A program made the position numbers and the translations under genes. Below are positions 57,408 through 64,000 of a DNA stretch of 64,000 bases, in pieces. Source of the DNA: Paraburkholderia adhaesiva (GTDB taxonomy: Bacteria > Pseudomonadota > Gammaproteobacteria > Burkholderiales > Burkholderiaceae); the NCBI RefSeq assembly GCF_021390575.1, contig NZ_JAJEJQ010000001.1, forward strand, positions 1,526,501 through 1,590,500. Reading direction: 5' to 3'. The stretch's first letter is position 1, and every line of letters starts with the position of its first letter. A model generated the notes under the pieces. The model saw only the letters and a list, made by a program, of their open reading frames with translations, was not told the origin of the DNA and made no database searches.

Positions 57408-60400
57408 GATGCATTCTCCGCGTTGGTGCCGGGTTCGTCGGTTTCGTTGCTGCGCACGCGGAATGCCGCGGCGTAGAGCGCCGGCAAATAGAAGAGCGTG
57501 AGCACGGTGGCGGTCGTGATGCCGCCCATCAGCGCGGTCGCCATCGGTCCGAAGAAGTTCGAGCGCAACAGCGGAATCAGCGCGAGCACTGCCGCTGCCG
57601 CGGTCAGCGTGATCGGGCGGAAGCGCCGCACGGTTGCGCCGACGATGGCGTCGATGCGCTTGTGCCCGTCGCGGATATCGTGCTCGATCTGGTCGACGAG
57701 AATCACGGAGTTACGCATGATGATGCCGAACATCGCGATCACGCCGAGCATCGCTACAAAGCCGAACGGCTCGCGGAATAGCAGTAGTGCGATCACCACG
57801 CCGATCAGGCCGAGCGGTGCGGTCAGCACTACCATCATCACGCGCGCGAAACTCTGCAACTGGATCATGAGCAGCGTGAGCACGGCGATCACGAGTATCG
57901 GCATCTGCGCGAAGATCGAGGCCTGGCCTTTCGCGCTTTCCTCGACCGAGCCGCCCACCTCGATGCGATAACCCGTCGGCAACGTGGCGCGGACCGTCTG
58001 CAATCTTCGCCCGACAGCATTCGTCACGTCGATGCCCTGCGCACCGATCTTCACGTCCGATTGAACGGTGATGGTAGGCTGCCGGTCGCGCGACCAGATC
58101 ACGCCGTATTCGAGGTCGTTGACGAGGTGGCCGAGCGAGCCGAGCGGCACAGGGCCGTTCGGTGTCGGCATCGCAATGCTCAAGAGGTGCGCGGGATCGA
58201 CGCGCTCCGCAGCCGGCGCGCGCAGGTCGACGCTGATGAGTTTGTCGCGCTCGCGGTACTGCGTGACCGTGTAGCCCGAGAGCGTCATCTGCAGGAAATT
58301 CGCGATGTCCTGCGACGACACGTTCAACTGACGCGCCCTCTGCTGGTCGATCTCAAAGTGCAGCGATCGTTCGGCGGGTTCGTCCCAGTCGAAGTTGACG
58401 TTGTCCGTGCGCGGGTCGTCGCGCATGGTTGCGGCGACGCGTTCCGCGATGCCGCGCACGACGGCGATATCGTTGCCGCTCACGCGGAACTGCACCGGAT
58501 AGCCGACGGGTGGCCCGTTTTCCAGACGCGAGAGACGTGTGCGAACGGCGGGGAAGTCGTTGCGCAGCTTCCCGGTGAGCCACGTTGCGAGCTTTTCGCG
58601 ATCCTCCACCGATGTTGCCGTGATCACAAATTGCGCGAAATTCGGCTGTTGCAGTTGCTGGTCGAGCGGCAGATAGAAGCGGGGCGCTCCGGTGCCGACG
58701 AAATTGATCGAATGGTCGATCTCGGGGCGGTCCTTCAACGCGGCTTCGAGCCGCTTCGCCTCGCGCAGCGTGGCGTCGAACGAGGCGCCTTCGGGCAGGC
58801 GCACATCGACGAGCAGTTCCGGCCGGTCGGAACTCGGGAAGAACTGCTGCGGCACGAGCGTGAAGCCCGCGAGCGCGATCACGAAGAGCAAGACGGTGAT
58901 GCCGAGCACGATCCAGCGTCGCTCGATACACCAGCCGATCAGGCGCCGGAACCGGCGATAGAAGCGGGTATCGTAGATGTCGTGTTCGTGGCCGCCGGGT
59001 TCATGCGCCGCGCGCTTGCGCTCGGGCAGGAGCCGGTAGCCGAGGAGCGGAATCAGAACCACGGCCGCGAACCAGGAGGCGATAAGCGCGATCGCCGAGA
59101 CCTGAAAGATCGAGCGCGTGTACTCACCCGTGCTCGACCTCGCGAGCACGATCGGCAGGAAGCCGGCGACCGTGACGAGCGTGCCGGTGAGCATCGGAAA
59201 AGCGGTGCTCGTGTAGGCGAACGCAGCCGCGCGCGTGCGGTCCCAGCCCTGCTCGAGCTTCACGGCCATCATTTCGACGGCGATGATGGCGTCGTCCACG
59301 AGCAGGCCGAGCGCGAGCACGAGCGTGCCGAGCGAAACCTTGTGCAAGCCGATATCGAACAGATACATGACGAGCGACGTCACAGCGAGCACGACGGGAA
59401 TCGAGATGACGACGACCATGCCGGTGCGCACGCCGAGCGAAACGAGGCTCACGAGCAGCACGATGCCGATGGCTTCGGCCACGGCCTGAACGAAATCGTC
59501 GACCGAACGCGACACCGCTTTCGGCATGCTCGAAACTTCGACGAGCCGAAGACCCGCAGGCAACCCGGCGCGCAGTTGTGCGACGCGTACATCGAGCGCC
59601 TTGCCGAGCCGGATGACGTCGCCGCCGGACTGCATCGTGATGCCGATGCCGAGCACGGATTTTCCTTCGAAGCGCATCTGCGTGGCGAGCGGTTCGTCGT
59701 AGCCGCGTCTGATCGTGGCGATGTCCCCGAGACGGAAGCTGCGGCCGTTCACGCGGATCAGCGTGTCGGCGAGTGCCTTCAGATCGGTGAACTGGCCGCT
59801 CGGGCGCACGAACACGCGGTCGTCGGCCGTGGTCAGCGTGCCGGCCGGCGAGACGCTGTTCTGTGCGCCGATGATCTGCCCCATCTGGGTGGGCGAGATG
59901 CCGAGTCTGGTCAACTGCGTATTCGGGATCTCGATGTAGATGCGCTGGTTCGGATCGCCGAAGTAATCGACCTTGCCGACGTCGGGTACGCGCAGCAGTT
60001 CTTCGCGCAGGGTGTCGGCGTAGTCATGCAGTTGTGCGGGCGTAAACCCGTCACCTTCGAGTGTGTAGATGTTCGTGTAGACGTCGCCGAATTCGTCGTT
60101 GAAGAACGGCCCTTGTACGCCCGGCGGCAGGGTCGCCGCGATATCGCCCGTTTTTTTGCGCACCTGGTACCAGGTTTCCTTCACCTCGCTCACGGGCGCG
60201 GAGTCCTTCATCGTGAAGAACACGAGCGACTCGCCGGGGCGCGAGTACGCGCGCAGGAAGTCGATGTGCGGCGTCTCCTGTAGCTTGCGGCCGATCCGGG
60301 TCGTCACTTGATCCTCGACCTGGCGCGCCGTCGCGCCGGGCCAGAAGGTCTGGATCACCATCACGCGAAACGTGAAGGGCGGATCTTCGGACTGCGAAAG

Positions 60401-60520
60401 ACGTGTATAGGAGAGGGCGCCGAAAAGCGTCGCGAGCACGATCACGAAGACCACCAGCGCCTGATGCCGCAGCGCCCACGCAGACAGGTTGAAGCGCCCC
60501 TCTTCGCGAGGCGTACTCAT
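57404..60520 (-). CDS. RND efflux pump inner-membrane transporter
   Basis: A 1038-residue proton-driven efflux pump with twelve membrane helices and two large periplasmic loops. FNLSAWALRHQALVVFVIVL opens the protein. The proton relay aspartates lie in LALGLLVDDAIIAVEMM; FFPSSDRPELLVDVRLPEG is the start of the second loop, and GIIMRNSVILVDQIEHD belongs to helix 10-11. It resembles the TriC/MexK-like hydrophobic branch more than AcrB, as a single-pump judgement from sequence only. It overlaps both neighbours by four bases. Confidence 0.95.
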   Translation of the reverse strand: MSTPREEGRFNLSAWALRHQALVVFVIVLATLFGALSYTRLSQSEDPPFTFRVMVIQTFWPGATARQVEDQVTTRIGRKLQETPHIDFLRAYSRPGESLVFFTMKDSAPVSEVKETWYQVRKKTGDIAATLPPGVQGPFFNDEFGDVYTNIYTLEGDGFTPAQLHDYADTLREELLRVPDVGKVDYFGDPNQRIYIEIPNTQLTRLGISPTQMGQIIGAQNSVSPAGTLTTADDRVFVRPSGQFTDLKALADTLIRVNGRSFRLGDIATIRRGYDEPLATQMRFEGKSVLGIGITMQSGGDVIRLGKALDVRVAQLRAGLPAGLRLVEVSSMPKAVSRSVDDFVQAVAEAIGIVLLVSLVSLGVRTGMVVVISIPVVLAVTSLVMYLFDIGLHKVSLGTLVLALGLLVDDAIIAVEMMAVKLEQGWDRTRAAAFAYTSTAFPMLTGTLVTVAGFLPIVLARSSTGEYTRSIFQVSAIALIASWFAAVVLIPLLGYRLLPERKRAAHEPGGHEHDIYDTRFYRRFRRLIGWCIERRWIVLGITVLLFVIALAGFTLVPQQFFPSSDRPELLVDVRLPEGASFDATLREAKRLEAALKDRPEIDHSINFVGTGAPRFYLPLDQQLQQPNFAQFVITATSVEDREKLATWLTGKLRNDFPAVRTRLSRLENGPPVGYPVQFRVSGNDIAVVRGIAERVAATMRDDPRTDNVNFDWDEPAERSLHFEIDQQRARQLNVSSQDIANFLQMTLSGYTVTQYRERDKLISVDLRAPAAERVDPAHLLSIAMPTPNGPVPLGSLGHLVNDLEYGVIWSRDRQPTITVQSDVKIGAQGIDVTNAVGRRLQTVRATLPTGYRIEVGGSVEESAKGQASIFAQMPILVIAVLTLLMIQLQSFARVMMVVLTAPLGLIGVVIALLLFREPFGFVAMLGVIAMFGIIMRNSVILVDQIEHDIRDGHKRIDAIVGATVRRFRPITLTAAAAVLALIPLLRSNFFGPMATALMGGITTATVLTLFYLPALYAAAFRVRSNETDEPGTNAENAS

Positions 60521-61668
60521 GATGCAAAATCTTCAGGGTGGAGCGGCGGGACCGGGCGCACTTTCTGGCCCGCAGTGACGGTGTGGACGCCCTGAACCAC
60601 GATCTGATCGTGGTCGGCGAGGCCGCCTGTGACGGTAATCGTGCGCGCGTCGTAGCGCGCGACCGTGACGCGGCGTAGTTGCAGCACGTTGTCGGGTTTG
60701 CTCACGACCCAGATCGCGGGCGCGTTGCCGTCGTGGAAGAGGGCCGTTGCCGGGATCGTAAAGGACGCTTGCGCACCGCCGTGATTCGCAGCGAGTACGA
60801 CATTGGCGCTCATGCCGAGCCGCACGGCTGCGTCCGGCTGTTCGAGCGTGAATCTCACGCGCCAGGTGCGGCTTGTGGGGTCGGCGGCGGTCGCGACCTC
60901 GCGCACCTGTGCCCTGTAACGCTTGCCCGGAAGCGCGGGCAGGCTCACCTGTGCGGTTTCTCCGATGCTGATGCCGTGTATGGCGTTTTCGGGCAGGTCG
61001 CAGAGCACGTCGATGCTGCCTGACCACGCCAGCTGATAGACGGGCTGACCCGATTGCACGTTCTGGCCGGTATCGGCGTTTTCGGCGGTGATGGTGCCTG
61101 CGTGATCGGAGACGAGCTCCGTATAGCGGCGCTGGTTCTCGGCAAGTGCGAGCTGTTGCTGGGCCTGGTCGCGTTGTGCGGCCGCGGACGCGTAAGCGTC
61201 CTGCGTCTGCTCGAGCTGCGCTTTGGCGATCAGGTTGGCCTGCGCCTGCGCCGTGTCGCGTTCGAGCTGCTGTTGCGCGAATACATAGCGATGGCGCGCG
61301 GCGTCGAGTTGCGCGGCGGCGCTTGCGGCGTTCTTGTCGTAGTCGACCGGATCGAGACGTGCGAGCACCTGGCCGGGCTTGACGGTATCGCCGAGGCGCA
61401 CACTGCGCTCGATGATCTTGCCGTTGACGCGAAACGAGAGCGGCGTTGAATAGCGCGCATCGATTTCGCCGGGGTAGGTTGCCGATGCGGCGCTTTCGTC
61501 CGGATGCACCGCCATCGACACGACGGGCCGCGGTTCGGGCGGCGCGGACGCCCGTCTTTCGCACGCGGCGAGCGCGAGCACGCCACACAACGGCAGGAGA
61601 CCGGCGAAACGGCGCAACCGCGGAAACAACTGCACGCCACCCGATGACCCACTGGACTGCCTGCGCAT
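60517..61668 (-). CDS. RND efflux periplasmic adaptor lipoprotein
   Basis: A membrane fusion protein of about 383 residues from the start I prefer. It has a signal peptide with lipobox LAAC, then barrel and lipoyl segments (YPGEIDARYSTPLSFRVNGK, RLGDTVKPGQVLARLDPVDY). A helical hairpin (about 105-190) and the second lipoyl half (SDHAGTITAENADTGQNVQ) follow. ATG at 61668 gives the usual signal peptide length; in-frame starts at 61719 and 61803 would add long leaders. First gene of the operon, divergent from tetR. Confidence 0.92.
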   Translation of the reverse strand: MRRQSSGSSGGVQLFPRLRRFAGLLPLCGVLALAACERRASAPPEPRPVVSMAVHPDESAASATYPGEIDARYSTPLSFRVNGKIIERSVRLGDTVKPGQVLARLDPVDYDKNAASAAAQLDAARHRYVFAQQQLERDTAQAQANLIAKAQLEQTQDAYASAAAQRDQAQQQLALAENQRRYTELVSDHAGTITAENADTGQNVQSGQPVYQLAWSGSIDVLCDLPENAIHGISIGETAQVSLPALPGKRYRAQVREVATAADPTSRTWRVRFTLEQPDAAVRLGMSANVVLAANHGGAQASFTIPATALFHDGNAPAIWVVSKPDNVLQLRRVTVARYDARTITVTGGLADHDQIVVQGVHTVTAGQKVRPVPPLHPEDFAS

Positions 61669-61803
61669 CCGGCTCGATGCGTCACGACTGCAATGATTCA
61701 CGTGAACCTCGACTTGCATTGTGCGCACGCCCGCGCCTCGCATGAGAGTGGACGCGACGCCGCTGGAACCCGCCAGACCCGCAAAGCAGGGGCGAACGGG
61801 CAT

Positions 61804-61893
61804 TGGCTACAGATGATGCATCGAATTCTAATACACAGCTGTATCTGAATGCAAAGCCGTATTGTCGAATCCTTTCAGTGATAGACTTTCGGG
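61804..61893. promoter_or_regulatory. Divergent promoter/operator of the efflux operon and tetR
   Basis: The 90 bases upstream of tetR contain an imperfect palindrome around ATACACAGCTGTAT (about 61831-61844) and AT-rich elements. It is the natural place for the TetR protein to bind and control both directions. If the adaptor starts at 61668 the region would be larger. Confidence 0.4.
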
Positions 61894-62511
61894 ATGAACC
61901 GTATACGACTCACCCGCGAGCAGAGCCGTGACCAGACGCGCGAGCGCCTGCTCGATGCGGCGCTCGCCATCTTCATGAAAAAAGGATTCGTGGGGGCGAG
62001 TGTCGAAGATATCGCGTTTGCCGCAGGCTACACACGAGGCGCGTTCTATTCGAACTTCTCGAGCAAGGCGGAACTGCTCGTCGAACTACTGCGGCGCGAT
62101 CACGAGGCGATGCAAGCCGATTTGCACGCGATTTTCCAGACGGAAACGACGCGCGAGGACATGGAAGCGCGCGTGATTGCGTACTACAGCCGCATGGCGC
62201 AGGACAACAAGGGGTTTCTGCTGTGGGTAGAAGCCAAGCTGCTGGCCGCGCGCGACGCTCGCTTTCGCACGCGTTTTAACGCGTTCATGAAAGAAAAACG
62301 TGACCAGCTTGCCGCTTACATCGAAGAATTTTCTGCGCGCGTCGGCACGCCCATGCCGCTTGCGTCCGATCTGCTCGTCATCGGCCTGATCGGCCTGTGT
62401 GACGGCGTGCAATTTCTCGCGATGGCCGATCCGCAGCAGATTACGCCGCCCGTCGTCGAAGAAGTGCTGGGCCGGTTTTTCGCGCGCGTGGTGTTCGGCC
62501 GCGACGTCTGA
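61894..62511 (+). CDS. TetR-family repressor of the efflux operon
   Basis: A 205-residue regulator. The N-terminal helix-turn-helix is clear: REQSRDQTRERLLDAALAIF, then GFVGASVEDIAFAAGYTRGA followed by FYSNFSSKAELLVELL. The C-terminal half is helical and should bind pump substrates or related ligands. Divergent position from the adaptor-pump-channel operon indicates local repression, as in AcrR/TtgR systems. Confidence 0.94.
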   Translation: MNRIRLTREQSRDQTRERLLDAALAIFMKKGFVGASVEDIAFAAGYTRGAFYSNFSSKAELLVELLRRDHEAMQADLHAIFQTETTREDMEARVIAYYSRMAQDNKGFLLWVEAKLLAARDARFRTRFNAFMKEKRDQLAAYIEEFSARVGTPMPLASDLLVIGLIGLCDGVQFLAMADPQQITPPVVEEVLGRFFARVVFGRDV

Positions 62512-62529
62512 CTGGGTGCCCAGCGGCCC

Positions 62530-62760
62530 TTACGAGCCGAGACCCGGGCCGTAGTTGCTGCCAATCAGCTGCGTGACGGACGCAACGTCGTGATAGTCCT
62601 GCTCCGGCATGCCGTCGAGTATGGCCAGCAGTTCGTTGCTCGCGCCCGCACTGCGCGCGACGTCGATGAGGCTGTCTTTGTTGGCCGGCCAGCGCACCTC
62701 GCGCAACACGTCGGCGAATTGCAGGTCGATGGGTTCGTCGGGGATGCGGGATGCGGACAT
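62530..62760 (-). CDS. DUF2795 domain small protein
   Basis: A 76-residue protein with the DUF2795 pattern: LQFADVLREVRWPANKDSLI, then VARSAGASNELLAILDGMPE and the short end VTQLIGSNYGPGLGS. These small helical proteins are widespread in Actinobacteria and Burkholderiaceae and of unknown function. The 3' end is 18 bases from the tetR stop, so the genes converge. Confidence 0.8.
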   Translation of the reverse strand: MSASRIPDEPIDLQFADVLREVRWPANKDSLIDVARSAGASNELLAILDGMPEQDYHDVASVTQLIGSNYGPGLGS

Positions 62761-62865
62761 GCAGGGGTTCCTTGGCGCGGCGCGCGCGCTGTACGACTTC
62801 TCAATCGGATCGTGTCACAGCGGGACCATACACAATCCGTTCCGGGTGCCGCCGCTTTGTGTCGC

Positions 62866-63126
62866 TCATGTCTGCTGGTGCAGTACCGGGGTGAGCGCGC
62901 GGTCGAGCCGCTTCGACTTCGGCAGGGTCACGTATTCCCAGTGTTCAGGGCCGCTCGCCCTGGAGACCGGCACGTCGGGAGCGGGCGGGGCAACCGGGAC
63001 GTCTTCGGCAGGGAACTGCAGAGGCGCACTGCCGTGGTAGACCGGAACTTCCTGTGCTGTGCGTACCGGCGCAGCAAAGCATGATGCCGATACGAGCACA
63101 CTGGTCATCAGTGTCGAGGCTTTCAT
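62866..63126 (-). CDS. Small exported hypothetical protein
   Basis: An 86-residue protein with a short signal peptide (MKASTLMTSVLVSASCFAAP) and a Pro/Val-rich mature part (EVPVYHGSAPLQFPAEDVPV) ending LDRALTPVLHQQT. The start is fixed by a near-perfect Shine-Dalgarno (AAAGGAGGT, six bases before the ATG). I recognise no domain. A cysteine in SASCFAAP could suggest a lipoprotein, but the lipobox is poor. Confidence 0.75.
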   Translation of the reverse strand: MKASTLMTSVLVSASCFAAPVRTAQEVPVYHGSAPLQFPAEDVPVAPPAPDVPVSRASGPEHWEYVTLPKSKRLDRALTPVLHQQT

Positions 63127-63388
63127 CGCTCGACCTCCTTTCCATGCAGCCCTCAGGCCGCAGCAAACGCCGTGCCGCGCCCGGGCGGGCGCCACGCGGC
63201 TTCAGCGCCGACCGCGTCCGGCTGGCGCGCGGCATCGCTCCAGCACGCGGGCGGGGTGGTTGCCCTGCGTTGGCGTACCGGTGGATGCAACACTCCCATC
63301 ATGGCAGCAAATGGACCGGCGCGTCGCGAACATGCGTGCTTTTTGACGAAATGCAGGTGACAGACGCGGCGGTGCGGGGTTCAGGGGC

Positions 63389-64000
63389 TTAGGTGCCCGG
63401 ACGCAGAACGTCGAAGCGGGTCCAGGGCCAGGATGGCCGGTCGCGCATGTAGCCGTTCAGCCAGTTCCATTGCGGATGGCGCAGCATGAACGCCTGCGCG
63501 TCGAACGGACGGCCGCACGGATGCCCCCAGCGCGCCCAGAACGCCAGATCGCGCGCCATTTCGCTGTCCACGACTTTGCCGTCGTTGGCCCCCCACGGGT
63601 TGAACGGTCCGTGATCGGAGCCGGGAAAGCGTGCGTCGTCGAGCTCGAGGTGGCCGCAGATCGTGCGCGAGCACGGGTTGTCGTCGCGGTCCAGATAGAC
63701 GTCGTGGTGATCGGCGATCATTTCCTTGGCCAGTTCGACGTCGATTTTGCCGTGGTGCCGCTCGGCGAGCTGCATGAAGCGCAGGCGCCGCGCCCCGTTG
63801 TGACGCACGTCGGTGTAGTCGTCGCCTTCACCCGCACATTCCTGATTGCGGATCTTGAGATCCGTCGCCGCGTTGAAACCGCTGAAAAAACCGTCCTTCG
63901 TGATTTCGAAGCCCGTGTGCTGCAGTCCCAGTTCGTAGCGTGCGATTTCGCCGGTCTTCACGTCGCCGAGCAGCCAGCTGTTCGCATAGCCACCGTTGTT
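63389..64000 (-). CDS. C45-type autoproteolytic hydrolase/acyltransferase, C-terminal part
   Basis: The gene enters from the right edge; about 203 C-terminal residues are visible. NNGGYANSWLLGDVKTGEIA at the window edge, then RYELGLQHTGFEITKDGFFSGF, DDNPCSRTICGHLELDD and the C-terminal RPSWPWTRFDVLRPGT are like C45/phospholipase-B-like Ntn hydrolases. The catalytic N-terminal cysteine would be outside the window, so this is a family guess from partial sequence. The gap 63127-63388 holds no gene. Confidence 0.7.
   Translation of the reverse strand, partial: NNGGYANSWLLGDVKTGEIARYELGLQHTGFEITKDGFFSGFNAATDLKIRNQECAGEGDDYTDVRHNGARRLRFMQLAERHHGKIDVELAKEMIADHHDVYLDRDDNPCSRTICGHLELDDARFPGSDHGPFNPWGANDGKVVDSEMARDLAFWARWGHPCGRPFDAQAFMLRHPQWNWLNGYMRDRPSWPWTRFDVLRPGT

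Noticed and set aside
58061-60283. A 740-codon open frame on the plus strand opposite the RND pump
   Set aside because: Antisense to a complete pump with conserved motifs. Composition (Arg/Asp/Glu/His-rich) is typical of reverse frames in GC-rich genes.

Overview
The window is GC-rich, densely packed proteobacterial chromosome. Its gene content points to a member of the Burkholderia/Paraburkholderia/Caballeronia group: guaA, a complete urate-to-glyoxylate pathway with a membrane PuuD, ESPR-type YadA adhesin, potFGHI, an IS407-like element, and DUF1289, DUF1992 and DUF2795-type small proteins. The assignment to this group is inference. I see no tRNA, rRNA, CRISPR array or replication origin.

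1-9.3 kb: guaA, then a lipoprotein gene split by a 1193 bp IS3-family element. The element has 4 bp target duplications and a classical -1 frameshift site. Next come tyrB and a DUF1992-tadA-ldcA operon whose genes overlap end to start.

9.3-32 kb: a purine-degradation block. It holds puuE-uraD-alc-allA (+), puuD and uraH (-), a LysR-type regulator (-), and a four-gene nucleoside/purine-type ABC transporter (+). Together these cover urate to 5-hydroxyisourate to OHCU to allantoin to allantoate to ureidoglycolate to glyoxylate plus urea. Between allA and puuD sits about 11 kb (12.4-23.4 kb) unrelated to purines: a small membrane protein, a transglutaminase-like protein, a trimeric autotransporter adhesin, and a peptide export cassette.

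The peptide export cassette (16.95-23.4 kb) is the most interesting part. A 33-residue ORF with a double-glycine leader and a core beginning Cys-Cys is followed by a strong terminator. Then come a diverged LpxL-like acyltransferase-type protein, an HlyD adaptor, an ABC transporter with an intact C39 peptidase domain, and a TolC-family protein with a long Pro/Ser/Ala-rich tail. It looks like a dedicated type I export system for a very small, possibly acylated peptide, bacteriocin-like or signal-like.

32-55 kb: mostly core functions. These are dodecin, a beta-hydroxyacid dehydrogenase, YbiT (ABC-F), an aldehyde dehydrogenase, a nitronate monooxygenase-like flavoprotein, OmpW, putrescine transporter potFGHI, a soluble chemoreceptor, a methyltransferase, a Baeyer-Villiger-type monooxygenase, a PspA/TPR pair, a ribbon-helix-helix protein, mrcA (PBP1A) and a DUF2279-like protein.

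55-64 kb: a tripartite RND efflux operon (adaptor, pump, outer-membrane factor, then a DsbA-like isomerase) divergent from a TetR regulator. Small hypothetical proteins follow, and the window ends inside a C45-type hydrolase on the minus strand.
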